Part shown: positions 33,646 through 42,789 of the stretch, piece by piece
Layout of the letters: the number at the start of each line of letters is the position of its first letter
Numbering within the stretch: position 1 is the first letter of the stretch
Source: Pseudonocardia sp. DSM 110487
Lineage (GTDB): Bacteria > Actinomycetota > Actinomycetes > Mycobacteriales > Pseudonocardiaceae
Length of the DNA stretch: 64,000 bases
Assembly (NCBI RefSeq): GCF_019468565.1
Contig: NZ_CP080521.1
Coordinates: 3,968,001 to 4,032,000, forward strand
Reading direction: 5' to 3'
Notes under the pieces: model-generated
What the model saw: the letters and a program-made list of their open reading frames with translations, nothing else
What the model was told of the DNA's origin: nothing
The model's database searches: none
Made by a program: the position numbers and the translations under genes

Positions 33646-35202
33646 GTGTCGACACGCGATCACGAGGCTTTCTTCATCGACGGCGCGTGGCGACGGGCCG
33701 AGGGTGCGGACCACTTCGACGTCATATCCCCGAGGTCGGAGCGGCGCATCGGACGCGTGCCGGCCGCGTCGAGGGCCGACATCGATGCCGCGGTCGCCGC
33801 CGCCCGGAAGGCGTTCGACGAGGGGGAGTGGCCTCGGCTCACGCCCGCGGAGCGGGCCGACTACCTGACCCGGCTGGCGGACGGCCTCGGCAAGCGGCAG
33901 GCCGAGCTCGCCGAGCTGATCACCGAGGAGCTCGGCTGCCCGCTGTTCCTGTCGCAGGTGTACCAGGCCGTCGCACCGGTCATGAGCTTCAACTACGCCG
34001 CCGAGGTTGGTCGCAGCCTGCAGACGGCCGAGGTGCGGATCAGCGACCTCTCGCCGCTTGCCGCCAGCTCGGCCGGCGGCAGCATCATCCCGATGGCCGG
34101 GGCGAGCCTGGTCGTCAAGGAGCCGGTCGGGGTCGTCGCGAGCTTCCCCGCGTACAACTTCGCGCTGGCCGCGATCGGCCAGAAGGTCGGGCCGGCGCTG
34201 GTCGCGGGCTGCACGGTCGTCGTGAAGGTGACCGAACCCAACCCCCTCGCCACCTTCGTCGTCGGCGAGGTCTGTGCGGAGATCGGCCTGCCGCCGGGCG
34301 TGCTGAACATCGTGGCCGCCCGGCCGGCGGAGTCCGAGTACCTCGTGCGCCACCCCGGCGTGGACATGGTCAGCTTCACGGGTTCGCACGTCGTCGGCGC
34401 CAAGATCGCCGCAGCCTGCGGCGAGCTCATCCGGCCGTGCGTCCTCGAGCTCGGCGGCAAGTCCGCCGCGATCGTGCTGGAGGATGCCAAGCTGGAGGAC
34501 GTGCTGCCGGTCCTCATCGGGACCAGCGTCGGCACCAACTCGGGCCAGAGCTGCGTCGCCCAGACCCGGCTCCTGGTGCCCGAGTCGCAGTACGACACCT
34601 ACGCCGAAGCCCTGGCCGAGGGTTTCGCGTCCCTGAAGGTCGGTGACCCGATGGACGCCGACACGGTGGTCGGGCCGCTGGTGACGGCGGCGCAGCGGGA
34701 TCGGGTCGAGCACTACGTCGACCTCGCCCGCAAGGAGGGCGCGACGATCGCGACCGGCGGACGCCGGCCGCCGCACCTCGACCGGGGCTGGTACTACGAG
34801 CCCACGCTGATCACGAACGCGGACAACGACATGCGGGTGTCGCGGGAGGAGATCTTCGGCCCCGTCGCGTCGCTCATCCCGCACCGGGGCGAGGACGACG
34901 CGGTGCGCATCGCGAACGACAGCGAGCTCGGGCTGGCCGGCTCGGTGTTCACGCAGGACACCGAGCACGGGTTCGAGATCGCGCGGCGGGTGCGCACCGG
35001 TACGTTCTCGGTCAACACCTTCGCCGCCGACCTCGGCTCGCCGTTCGGTGGCTTCAAGAAGTCCGGGCTCGGTCGCGAGCACGGACCGTACGCCGTGCAG
35101 GAGTACCTGCTGACGAAGACGATCTCGGTCGACCCCAGCCGGGAACTGCCCGAGTCGGTCACGGCGGGCGTGCCGCGCGGGACGGGGCCGGGGACGCGCT
35201 GA
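33646..35202 (+). CDS. NAD(P)-dependent aldehyde dehydrogenase
   Basis: A 518-residue ALDH-superfamily enzyme. The general-base glutamate is Glu268 in LELGGKS and the nucleophile is Cys303 in NSGQSCVAQ. The C-terminal NTFAADLGSPFGGFKKSGLG is typical. It should convert an aldehyde made by the GMC or alcohol dehydrogenase into a carboxylic acid ready for CoA activation. GTG 33646 has a strong CAGGAGG site. Its stop overlaps the start of the flavoprotein gene (TGATG). Confidence 0.95.
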   Translation: MSTRDHEAFFIDGAWRRAEGADHFDVISPRSERRIGRVPAASRADIDAAVAAARKAFDEGEWPRLTPAERADYLTRLADGLGKRQAELAELITEELGCPLFLSQVYQAVAPVMSFNYAAEVGRSLQTAEVRISDLSPLAASSAGGSIIPMAGASLVVKEPVGVVASFPAYNFALAAIGQKVGPALVAGCTVVVKVTEPNPLATFVVGEVCAEIGLPPGVLNIVAARPAESEYLVRHPGVDMVSFTGSHVVGAKIAAACGELIRPCVLELGGKSAAIVLEDAKLEDVLPVLIGTSVGTNSGQSCVAQTRLLVPESQYDTYAEALAEGFASLKVGDPMDADTVVGPLVTAAQRDRVEHYVDLARKEGATIATGGRRPPHLDRGWYYEPTLITNADNDMRVSREEIFGPVASLIPHRGEDDAVRIANDSELGLAGSVFTQDTEHGFEIARRVRTGTFSVNTFAADLGSPFGGFKKSGLGREHGPYAVQEYLLTKTISVDPSRELPESVTAGVPRGTGPGTR

Positions 35203-36524
35203 TGGCGGCCGCGTCCGAGGTCGACTTGCTGGTCGTCGGCGGCGGGATGGCCGGGCTGACGGCGGCCGCCCGGGCCGCTCTTCTCGGCGCGCGGGTGCTG
35301 CTCGTGGAGCGCGGACCGACGCTCGGCGGTTCCGGGATCTACGCCGGCTTCATCTGGACGGCGCCGACCCACGAGGTGATGGGGGAGGTGAACCCCGAGG
35401 GCGATCCCGCGTTGCGGGCGGCGCTCGTCGACGGGTTCGCCGGGGCCGTGGAGTGGATCCGCTCGCTCGGCGTGGAGTGCCGCGATGCGGTGCCGGTCCT
35501 GCGGTACGGGCGGGGCCACCAGCTCGACACCGGGCAGTACATCGGGCTGTGCGAGCGGATCGTCCGCGAGCGGGGCGAGGTGCTCACCGAAGCGGACACC
35601 ACCGACCTCCTGAGCGAGGGCGGTGCGGTGACGGGTGGAGTGGTGCGGCTCGCGGGCGGCACCCGCACTGTGCGCGCGGGCGCGACGCTGCTCGCCACCG
35701 GCGGGTTCCAGGCTGATCCCGCCCTGCGGGCGGAACTGATCCATCCCGCGGCCCGGGACGTCGAACTGCGATCCAACCCGGGTAGCCGCGGGGACGGGCT
35801 GCGGCTGGCGCGATCGGTGGGGGTGGAGGTCGAGCCGGACGGCGCAGGCTTCTACGGCCACCTCATCCCCGCGGGGGTGTCGCTCTCCGACCCGGCGCTG
35901 TTCGTCGACCTCGCGCTCTATTACAGCGAGCACGCGCTGCTGTTCAACCTCGCGGGCGAGCGCTTCGTCGACGAGACCGTCGGCGACCACCTCACGACCA
36001 GCGCCCTGATGGCCCAGCCGGAGGCGCGTGGCCTGCTCGTCGCCGACGCGCGGGTGTACCGCGAGTGGATCACCGGGTCGTACGTGGCCGGGATCCCGGG
36101 CATCGACAAATTCGCTCTCGCGCGGCGGCGTGGCGCCCGGTGCGCGATCGCCGAGAGCACCGCCGAGTTCGCGGACATGCCCGAGGAGTGGGGCTACGAT
36201 GGGGCGCGGATCGGCGCCGCGATCGACGAGATCAACAAGAGCGGCCGGGCGCCCGACCCGGACCGGCGCTATGACCCCGCGCCGCTGACCGAGCCGCCGT
36301 TCTACGTCGTGGAGGCGCGGCCGGCGGTGACCTTCCCCTTCACCGGGCTGCGCATCGACGTCCACACGCGGGTGCTCGGCGCCGACGGGCGTCCAGTGCC
36401 GGGCCTGTACGCGGCGGGCGCGGACGCCGGTGGGCTCTATCGGGGCGCCTACGCGGGTGGGGTTGCTCCGGCGGTGGTGTTCGGGCTGGCCGCGGCGGAC
36501 GCGGTGGCGGGCGCCCACGTGTAG
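35202..36524 (+). CDS. FAD-dependent oxidoreductase, fumarate reductase/3-ketosteroid dehydrogenase-like
   Basis: A 440-residue flavoprotein with the N-terminal dinucleotide motif VVGGGMAGLTAAARAALLG and ERGPTLGGSG, and the C-terminal FAD-contact region YAAGADAGGLYRGAYAGG. It belongs to the FAD_binding_2 group that includes fumarate reductase flavoproteins, tricarballylate dehydrogenase and 3-ketosteroid delta-1-dehydrogenase. It is shorter than typical KSTDs (about 510), so desaturation of another cyclic or acyl intermediate is equally possible. It is translationally coupled to the aldehyde dehydrogenase. Confidence 0.88.
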   Translation: MAAASEVDLLVVGGGMAGLTAAARAALLGARVLLVERGPTLGGSGIYAGFIWTAPTHEVMGEVNPEGDPALRAALVDGFAGAVEWIRSLGVECRDAVPVLRYGRGHQLDTGQYIGLCERIVRERGEVLTEADTTDLLSEGGAVTGGVVRLAGGTRTVRAGATLLATGGFQADPALRAELIHPAARDVELRSNPGSRGDGLRLARSVGVEVEPDGAGFYGHLIPAGVSLSDPALFVDLALYYSEHALLFNLAGERFVDETVGDHLTTSALMAQPEARGLLVADARVYREWITGSYVAGIPGIDKFALARRRGARCAIAESTAEFADMPEEWGYDGARIGAAIDEINKSGRAPDPDRRYDPAPLTEPPFYVVEARPAVTFPFTGLRIDVHTRVLGADGRPVPGLYAAGADAGGLYRGAYAGGVAPAVVFGLAAADAVAGAHV

Positions 36525-36542
36525 GAGACCGCGGACGTGGCC

Positions 36543-36572
36543 TTGACACGGGCTTCCCACGGGTCGCAGAAT
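36543..36572 (+). promoter_or_regulatory. Putative promoter of the nine-gene beta-oxidation operon
   Basis: TTGACA (36543-36548), a perfect -35 box, and CAGAAT (36567-36572) are separated by 18 bases. Island operator 6 starts two bases later. Confidence 0.5.
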
Positions 36573-36574
36573 CT

Positions 36575-36588
36575 AGCTGAATTCAGTT
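36575..36588. promoter_or_regulatory. Island operator 6 (upstream of the beta-oxidation operon)
   Basis: AGCTGAATTCAGTT, one mismatch from the consensus AACTGA-NN-TCAGTT. It is placed between a -10-like box and the ribosome-binding site of the enoyl-CoA hydratase gene. Confidence 0.8.
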
Positions 36589-36603
36589 CAATTTGGAGGA
36601 TCG

Positions 36604-37392
36604 ATGGCCGTCGAGGACGACATCCAGTTCGAGCGCGACGGACACATCGCGCGGATCTGGTTCAACCGCCCGCACAAGCGCAACTGCATCACCGTGCCGA
36701 TGCTCCACCGGCTCGACGAGATCATCACTGAGATCGAGGCCGACCCGGAGCTGCGGGTCGTGGTGGTGCGGGGCCGGGAGGGCACGTTCTCGTCCGGGTT
36801 CGACCTGGACAGCCTGCAGGCCGACTTCATCGGCACGAGCACCGCGATGGACGTCGCCGTGGTGTCTGCGAAGGTCTGCGACCGGCTCTACAGCATGAGC
36901 AAGCCGTCGGTCGCGGTGCTCGAGGGCTACGTCACCGCGGGCGGCTTCGAGGTGATGATCTCCTGCGACTTCGCGATCGCCGAGGACACCGCCCTCATCG
37001 GGGACTTCCACATCCGCCGGGCCCTCTTCGGTGGAGCCGGCCCGATCTACCGGCTGCCCCGCATGATCGGCATCCGCAAGACGAAGGAGCTGATGCTCAC
37101 CGGCAAGCTGCTCACCGGTATCGAGGCCGCCGACTTCGACCTCGTGAACAAGAGCGCGCCGGCCGCCGAGCTCGACGAGACGGTGGAGGAGTTCATCTCC
37201 CACCTGGTCGACAAGAGCCCGTTCCAGATGAAGCTCACCAAGATGGCCGTCGACCGCGGGCTCGACGCCGACATCGCCTCGCTGATGGTGCTCGAGCACC
37301 TCGCCGTCGGCGTCACGCTCAACTCGCAGGACGCCGCCGAGGGTGTGGCCGCGTTCCTCGAGAAGCGTGAGCCGAAGTGGACCGGCCGCTGA
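36604..37392 (+). CDS. Enoyl-CoA hydratase/isomerase family protein
   Basis: A 262-residue crotonase-fold protein. The CoA-binding and oxyanion segments are visible as GTFSSGFDLDSLQ and LEGYVTAGGFEVMISCDFAIA. The two catalytic glutamates of canonical hydratases are not both obvious, so the exact reaction (hydration, isomerisation or C-C hydrolysis) is open. ATG 36604 has GGAGG six bases upstream. It is the first gene of a tightly packed operon running to 45208. Confidence 0.9.
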   Translation: MAVEDDIQFERDGHIARIWFNRPHKRNCITVPMLHRLDEIITEIEADPELRVVVVRGREGTFSSGFDLDSLQADFIGTSTAMDVAVVSAKVCDRLYSMSKPSVAVLEGYVTAGGFEVMISCDFAIAEDTALIGDFHIRRALFGGAGPIYRLPRMIGIRKTKELMLTGKLLTGIEAADFDLVNKSAPAAELDETVEEFISHLVDKSPFQMKLTKMAVDRGLDADIASLMVLEHLAVGVTLNSQDAAEGVAAFLEKREPKWTGR

Positions 37393-37426
37393 CGGTCTGC
37401 ACCACCAGCCTGGTTCGGGAGCCGCA

Positions 37427-38428
37427 ATGACGCAGATCGCCACGAGCAGGGACGCCGATCCGGCGCTCGCCGCCCGGGTCCGCCGCACGCTCGGCGCGCC
37501 CGACGCGGGACCGCTCGCCGTGCTCGAGGGCGGGCGTTCCGGGCTCACGTACGTCATCTCCGACCGGGGCACCCGGCGGGTCGTCAAGGCGGTCCCGCCG
37601 GGCAGCAAGGCGGTGGGGCGCAACGACGTGCTGCGCCAGTCGTATGTCCTCTCCGCCCTCGCGGGCCGCGACGTCCCGGTGCCGCGGGTGATCGCCCGGG
37701 ACGCCGAGGAGCCCGCGTGGTTCGCGATGGAGTTCGCCGAGGGAGCGGCGCTCGAGCCCGTGTTCGAGCCGCTCCCCGTCGAGACCTCCCGCAGGCGAAT
37801 GGTCACGGCCGCAGCCGTCCTCGGTCGGCTCCATGCCGTCCCGCCGGCCGACCTCGGGCCACGGCTGCGCGAGGCGGGGCGCAAGCTGCCCGCACCCGCG
37901 GATCCCGCGGACGAGCTCGAGCGGTGGACCCGCACGATGCACGCGGTGCCCGAGGAGCTCCGGCCTGGATCGGCGGAGCTGCTCGCGGCGCTGGCCGCGA
38001 ACGTGCCGCCGCCTGTCGCGCCGGTGCTGGTGCACGGTGACTTCCGGCTGGGCAACCTGATGTTCGCGGGGGATGCGCCGACTGCGCTGGTCGACTGGGA
38101 GATCTGGGGTGTCGGCGACCCCCGGGTCGACCTCGGCTGGTTCGGCGTCTTCACCGACGGTGAGCTGTTCCCCGGCGTCGGCCGGGCGGTCCCCGGGCTG
38201 CCCTCCGAGGACGACCTCGACGCGGCCTACCGGGAGTCCCGCGGGTGCGACGGTGGCACCGCTGGGGACATCGCCTGGTTCCGGGCGCTGGGCCGGATGA
38301 AGATGGCCGCGATCATGGGGCACAACCTGCGCCGCCACCGCGAGGGTCGCCACCACGATCCGGTGCAGGAACAGCTCCCGCCGACGATCGCCGCGCTGAT
38401 CGCCTCCGGTCTGGAGCTCGTGACATGA
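37427..38428 (+). CDS. Phosphotransferase of the APH/ACAD10-11 kinase type
   Basis: A 333-residue aminoglycoside-phosphotransferase-fold protein with the Brenner motif HGDFRLGNLMF and the metal ligand in ALVDWEIWGVGDPRVDLGW. Kinases of this branch (the N-terminal domain of human ACAD10/11, and LvaA of bacteria) phosphorylate hydroxyacyl-CoA, after which an acyl-CoA dehydrogenase-like enzyme eliminates phosphate. Its presence in a beta-oxidation operon with three acyl-CoA dehydrogenase genes fits that role (inference) rather than antibiotic resistance. The stop overlaps the next SDR start (ATGA). Confidence 0.9.
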   Translation: MTQIATSRDADPALAARVRRTLGAPDAGPLAVLEGGRSGLTYVISDRGTRRVVKAVPPGSKAVGRNDVLRQSYVLSALAGRDVPVPRVIARDAEEPAWFAMEFAEGAALEPVFEPLPVETSRRRMVTAAAVLGRLHAVPPADLGPRLREAGRKLPAPADPADELERWTRTMHAVPEELRPGSAELLAALAANVPPPVAPVLVHGDFRLGNLMFAGDAPTALVDWEIWGVGDPRVDLGWFGVFTDGELFPGVGRAVPGLPSEDDLDAAYRESRGCDGGTAGDIAWFRALGRMKMAAIMGHNLRRHREGRHHDPVQEQLPPTIAALIASGLELVT

Positions 38429-39198
38429 GTATCGAGATCCGCCGGCCGGGTGAGCTGTTCGACCTCACTGGACGTACCGCGCTCGTCACCGGGGCCTCGT
38501 CCGGTCTCGGCGCCCGGTTCGCGCGGGTGCTCGCCACCGCCGGCGCGACCGTCTGGATCACCGCGCGACGCAAGGAACGGCTCGACGAGCTCGCGGCGAG
38601 CCATCCCGCGCTGCACGCGCTACCGGCCGATGTCTCCGCGGAGGCGGACCGGGAGTCCCTCGTCGCGGCCGTGGTCGCGGAGTCCGGGGCGATCGACGTC
38701 CTGGTCAACAACGCCGGAACGGACAGCGGCGCCGCCCCGCTCGACGAGACGTCGGCCCGGTTCGCCGAGGTCCTCGGCACGAACCTGGTCGGCCCCTTCC
38801 ACCTCGCCCAGCTCGCTGCCCGCGCTGCGGGCGAGAACGGGCTGTCGGTGGTCAACATCAGCTCGATCCTGGGACTGGTGTCCGCGGCCCCGCTCGGCGG
38901 CGCGAGCTACGCCGCGGCGAAGGCGGGCCTGCTCGGACTGACTCGCGAGCTCGCCGGGCACTGGGGCGCGAGCGGGGTCCGCGTGAATGCGATCGCCCCA
39001 GGCTGGTTCCGCACCGAGATGAACGACGCCCTGTTCGACGACGAGCGCTCCCTCGCCTGGATCAAGCGCAACACGATGCTGCGGCGTCCCGGGAACATCG
39101 GCGAGCTCGACGGGGCACTGCTCTACCTGGCCTCCCCGGCTTCGAGCTACTGCACCGGGCAGGTCCTGGTCGTCGACGGGGGATGGACGGCGCGATGA
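38425..39198 (+). CDS. Short-chain dehydrogenase/reductase (SDR)
   Basis: A 257-residue SDR with VTGASSGLGARFARV, NNAG, catalytic Ser in ISSILG, YAAAK and the end VLVVDGGWTAR. It starts with a short extension (MSIEIRRPGELFDL) typical of acyl-CoA-associated SDRs. It probably oxidises a hydroxyacyl-CoA or related alcohol. Both ends overlap neighbouring genes by four bases, so it is translated as part of the operon. Confidence 0.92.
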   Translation: MSIEIRRPGELFDLTGRTALVTGASSGLGARFARVLATAGATVWITARRKERLDELAASHPALHALPADVSAEADRESLVAAVVAESGAIDVLVNNAGTDSGAAPLDETSARFAEVLGTNLVGPFHLAQLAARAAGENGLSVVNISSILGLVSAAPLGGASYAAAKAGLLGLTRELAGHWGASGVRVNAIAPGWFRTEMNDALFDDERSLAWIKRNTMLRRPGNIGELDGALLYLASPASSYCTGQVLVVDGGWTAR

Positions 39199-40421
39199 GA
39201 ACGACTGATCAGGAGCTGGCCGACTTCGCCGCCACGGCGCGCAAGTGGCTGGCCGAGCACGTCCCGCCGCGGGCCGATGAGGCAGGGCGGCCCGTGGCGG
39301 TGTTCCACGATCTGCCGCTCGAGGAGGAGCGCGCGCTGCTGGGCCGCATCCAGGAGTGGCTGCGGGTCAAGTTCGACGCGGGCTACGGCGCGCTGTCATG
39401 GCCGGTCGAGCACGGTGGCGCCGGGCTCTCGGCGCTGCACGAGGAGGCGTTCGCCGAGGTCGAGCGCGAGTTCGACACGCCGGGCCAGCATGAGCTGACG
39501 TCGGTGAGCACGGCACTGATCGCCCCGACCGTGCAGATGTTCGGCACGGACGCGCAGAAGGCACGCCTGGTGCGGCCGTTGCTGCGCGGGGACGCGCTGG
39601 CCTGCCAGCTGTTCTCGGAGCCATCGGCGGGCTCCGACCTGGCCGGCCTCGCGACCCGCGCGGTCCGCGACGCCGACGACTGGGTGGTGAACGGGCAGAA
39701 GGTCTGGAGCTCCGGCGCCCAATTCGCGGGCTGGGGCGAGCTGATCGCCCGCACCGACCCGGACGCGCCGAAGCACAAAGGACTCACCGCGTTCCTGCTG
39801 CCGATGGACACCCCGGGGGTGGACGTGCGGCCGCTGCGGCAGATGTCGGGTGGATCGTCGTTCTGCGAGGTGTTCCTCGACGATGTCCGCATCCCGGACT
39901 CGCTGCGGCTCGGCGAGGTCGGCGGCGGGTGGGCCGTGACGCTCGCGACCCTGGGGTTCGAGCGCGGCCACTCCGGGGCGACCGCCGACGTCGGCGGGGG
40001 ATTCGCGCAGCTGCTCGACACCGCCCGGCAGCTCGGCCGCACCGGTGACCCGGACGTCCGCCGGGTGCTCGCCGAGGTGTGGGTGGCCGAGCGGCTGGCG
40101 GCGGTGGCCGCACAGCGGGACCGGGAGACGCAGCTCGCCGGCGCGGAGCCGGGCCCGCTGGGCTCGCTGCGCAAGCTGGCGTGGTCGCAGCGGCTGGCCC
40201 TGGTGTCCGGGGCGGCGGCGGTGGTGCTGGGGCCCCGCCTGGTCGCCGACCACGGAGACGGGACGTTCCGCTGGACCGAGCACGTGCTCGGCGCGCCGGG
40301 CTACCGCATCGCCGGGGGCAGCGACGAGATCCAGCGCACGATCATCGGGGAGCGCCTGCTGGGCCTGCCGCCCGAACCGCGCGCCGACCGCAATGTGCCG
40401 TGGAAGGACATCCCGCGATGA
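39195..40421 (+). CDS. Acyl-CoA dehydrogenase
   Basis: A 408-residue FAD enzyme with typical segments CQLFSEPSAGSDLAGLATRA, NGQKVWSSGAQ and the C-terminal GGSDEIQRTIIGERLLGLP. It should introduce a double bond into an acyl-CoA, or act in the phosphate-elimination step proposed for the APH kinase pathway. I placed the start at ATG 39195, which overlaps the SDR stop (ATGA); ATG 39183 is four codons upstream. The third gene after the kinase. Confidence 0.93.
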   Translation: MRTTDQELADFAATARKWLAEHVPPRADEAGRPVAVFHDLPLEEERALLGRIQEWLRVKFDAGYGALSWPVEHGGAGLSALHEEAFAEVEREFDTPGQHELTSVSTALIAPTVQMFGTDAQKARLVRPLLRGDALACQLFSEPSAGSDLAGLATRAVRDADDWVVNGQKVWSSGAQFAGWGELIARTDPDAPKHKGLTAFLLPMDTPGVDVRPLRQMSGGSSFCEVFLDDVRIPDSLRLGEVGGGWAVTLATLGFERGHSGATADVGGGFAQLLDTARQLGRTGDPDVRRVLAEVWVAERLAAVAAQRDRETQLAGAEPGPLGSLRKLAWSQRLALVSGAAAVVLGPRLVADHGDGTFRWTEHVLGAPGYRIAGGSDEIQRTIIGERLLGLPPEPRADRNVPWKDIPR

Positions 40422-41209
40422 GTGTCGCCGAGGCCGTCGCGGCGGCCCGCGCCGTCGAACAGCCCCTCGCCGGGCGCACCGCGCTGGTCACCGGCGGCTC
40501 CCGCGGGCTGGGCCGCGAGATCGCGATCGCGTTCGCCGCCGCGGGCGCGGACGTCGCCGTCGTGTCCCGGAAGAAAGAGGCGTGCGAGGCGCTCGCCGAG
40601 GAGCTGGCCGCGGCCACCGGGCGCCGGGTCAGCGCGCATGGCGCGCACGTCGGGGACTGGGACCGGCTCACCACTCTGCTCGACGAGGTGGCCGAGGCCC
40701 TCGCGCCGGTCGACGTGCTCGTCAACAACGCCGGGATCGCGCCGCTCTACCCGAGCCTCGACGAGGTGTCGGAGGAGCTGTTCGACAAGGTGATCGCGGT
40801 CAACCTGAAGGGCCCGTTCCGGTTGATGGCCGCCGCGGGGAAGCGGATGGCCGCGAATGGCGGCGGGGTGATGCTCAACATCTCCTCGATCGCCTCGGGC
40901 CGGCCGACCGCGTCCGACCTGCCGTATGCGGCAGCGAAGGCTGCGCTCAACACGCTGACCGCCGGGTTCGCCCAGGAGTACGGGCCGAGCGTGCGGGTGA
41001 ACACGATCCTGGCCGGGCCGTTCTTCACCGACATCAGCCGCGCCTGGGACATGGCCGCGTTCGAGGAGATGGCCGCGGACTGGCCTGCGCGCCGCGGCGG
41101 CGACCCCGCGGAGATCGTCGGGGCCGCCCTGTACCTGTGCGGCCCGGCCGCGAGCTACACGACCGGCGCCCTGCTCGCCGTCGACGGAGGAAGGTTGGCC
41201 GCGCCATGA
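40418..41209 (+). CDS. Short-chain dehydrogenase/reductase (SDR)
   Basis: A 263-residue SDR with VTGGSRGLGREIAIAF, NNAG, Ser in ISSIASG, YAAAK and the terminal LLAVDGGRLAAP. Likely acts on a 3-hydroxyacyl-CoA or similar alcohol before carbon-carbon cleavage by the adjacent thiolase-like protein. It overlaps both neighbours (ATGA at each end). Confidence 0.92.
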   Translation: MSVAEAVAAARAVEQPLAGRTALVTGGSRGLGREIAIAFAAAGADVAVVSRKKEACEALAEELAAATGRRVSAHGAHVGDWDRLTTLLDEVAEALAPVDVLVNNAGIAPLYPSLDEVSEELFDKVIAVNLKGPFRLMAAAGKRMAANGGGVMLNISSIASGRPTASDLPYAAAKAALNTLTAGFAQEYGPSVRVNTILAGPFFTDISRAWDMAAFEEMAADWPARRGGDPAEIVGAALYLCGPAASYTTGALLAVDGGRLAAP

Positions 41210-41637
41210 CCAATACTTCGATCAGGCTCGTGGACGACTCCCTGTTCACCGACACCCCGCAGGGAGTGGCGTTGCTGGGCAGCCGCTGCATGGACTGCTC
41301 GGCGTACACGTTCCCGCGCCAGGGCGGGTGCCCGCGGTGTACGGGGTCGGCGATGGAGGACGTACCGCTGTCGCGGACGGGGACGCTCTGGTCGTGGACG
41401 GTGCAGGGGTTCCGGCCCAAGGCGCCGTACTCCGGCTCCGAGCGGTACGAGCCCTACGGCGTCGGCTACGTCGAGCTGCCGGGGCAGCTCATCGTGGAGG
41501 CACGGCTCACCGAGACCGACCCCGAGCGGCTCGCGATCGGGATGCCGATGGTGCTGGAGCTGGTGCCGTTCTGCGACGACCCGGACGGGGTCCCGGCATA
41601 CACGTTCGCGTTCGTGGCGGGAGATTCCGATGTCTGA
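41206..41637 (+). CDS. OB-fold, zinc-ribbon protein (DUF35) partner of the thiolase-like enzyme
   Basis: A 143-residue DUF35 protein: an N-terminal rubredoxin-like zinc ribbon with CMDCSAYTFPRQGGCPRC, then an OB fold containing GTLWSWTVQGF and YGVGYVELPG. Such proteins bind and activate SCPx-type thiolases and aldolases. In steroid side-chain degradation the ChsH2 DUF35 domain pairs with the Ltp2 retro-aldolase. Here it overlaps the thiolase-like gene by eight bases, which supports a complex with that protein. Confidence 0.92.
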   Translation: MTNTSIRLVDDSLFTDTPQGVALLGSRCMDCSAYTFPRQGGCPRCTGSAMEDVPLSRTGTLWSWTVQGFRPKAPYSGSERYEPYGVGYVELPGQLIVEARLTETDPERLAIGMPMVLELVPFCDDPDGVPAYTFAFVAGDSDV

Positions 41638-42775
41638 CGTGGCGATCGTGGGCATCGGGATGCACCGGTTCGGTCGCACCGAGGGCGTGTCCGGGCGGGC
41701 GCAGGCGGTGCACGCGGCGCGGGAGGCGCTGCACGACGCGGGCGTCCGGTTCCCGGACATGCGGTTCGGGTTCGGTGGCTCGCACTCGGCAGGTGACGCG
41801 GACACGCTGGTCTCCGAGCTGGGGCTGACCGGGCTGCCGTTCATCAACGTGGCCAACGGGTGCGCCACCGGTGGATCGGCGCTGATCGCGGCCGACGCGG
41901 CGATCCGCTCCGGGCAGCACAACATCGGCATCGTGATCGGGTTCGACAAGCACTCGCGGGGAGCGTTCAACACCGATCCGGCCGAGCACGGCATCGGTGA
42001 GTGGTACGGCGAGACCGGGTTGATGGTCACCACCCAGTTCTTCGGGTTGAAGATCCAGCGGTACCTGCACGATCACGGCATCGCGCCGGACGTGCTGGCG
42101 GCGATCGCCGAGAAGGCGTTCCGCAACGGGGCGCGCAACCCGATGGCGTGGCGGCGGAAAGAACTGTCGGCGGCCGAGATCGCCGCGGCGCCGATGATCT
42201 CCCACCCGCTGACGCAGTACATGTACTGCTCGCCGGGGGAGGGGGCGGTGGCGCTGGTGCTGTGCCGCGCGGACCGGGCCCGGGCGTACACCGACCGTCC
42301 GGTGTACCTGCGCGGCGCGGCGTTCCGGTCGCGGCGGTACGGGTCGTTCGAGGTGTTCTCGCCGTGGATCGCCAGCGAGCGCGCGGACTCGCCGACCGTG
42401 GAGGCCTCGGCGGCGGCGTTCGCCGCGGCCGGGATCGGGCCGGACGAGGTGGACGTGGCCCAGGTCCAGGACACCGAGTCCGGCGCCGAGCTGATGCACA
42501 TGGCCGAGACCGGGCTGTGCGCACACGGGGAGCAGGAGAAGCTCATCGCCGAGGGCGCCACCGAGATCGAGGGCCGGTTTCCGGTGAACACCGACGGCGG
42601 CTGTCTCGCCAACGGGGAGCCGATCGGCGCGTCGGGGCTGAGGCAGGTCTACGAGTCGGTGCTGCAGCTGCGAGGGGACGCGGGCGCGCATCAGGTCCCG
42701 GGGAATCCGCGCGTCGGGTTCACCCACGTCTACGGGGCGCCGGGCATCTCCGCCTGCACCGTCCTCACCCGCTAG
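41630..42775 (+). CDS. SCPx/Ltp-type thiolase-like protein
   Basis: A 381-residue thiolase-fold protein. A cysteine is kept in the position of the nucleophile (NVANGCATGG, about residue 80). The usual catalytic His motif GHPxGATG reads GEPIGASG (about residue 325), so the His is replaced by Glu. The protein ends GAPGISACTVLTR. This pattern suits Ltp-like enzymes that do retro-aldol or Claisen-type cleavage with a DUF35 partner rather than classic thiolysis (inference). ATG 41630 overlaps the DUF35 gene. Confidence 0.9.
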   Translation: MSDVAIVGIGMHRFGRTEGVSGRAQAVHAAREALHDAGVRFPDMRFGFGGSHSAGDADTLVSELGLTGLPFINVANGCATGGSALIAADAAIRSGQHNIGIVIGFDKHSRGAFNTDPAEHGIGEWYGETGLMVTTQFFGLKIQRYLHDHGIAPDVLAAIAEKAFRNGARNPMAWRRKELSAAEIAAAPMISHPLTQYMYCSPGEGAVALVLCRADRARAYTDRPVYLRGAAFRSRRYGSFEVFSPWIASERADSPTVEASAAAFAAAGIGPDEVDVAQVQDTESGAELMHMAETGLCAHGEQEKLIAEGATEIEGRFPVNTDGGCLANGEPIGASGLRQVYESVLQLRGDAGAHQVPGNPRVGFTHVYGAPGISACTVLTR

Positions 42776-42789
42776 GAACGGAGCCGATC

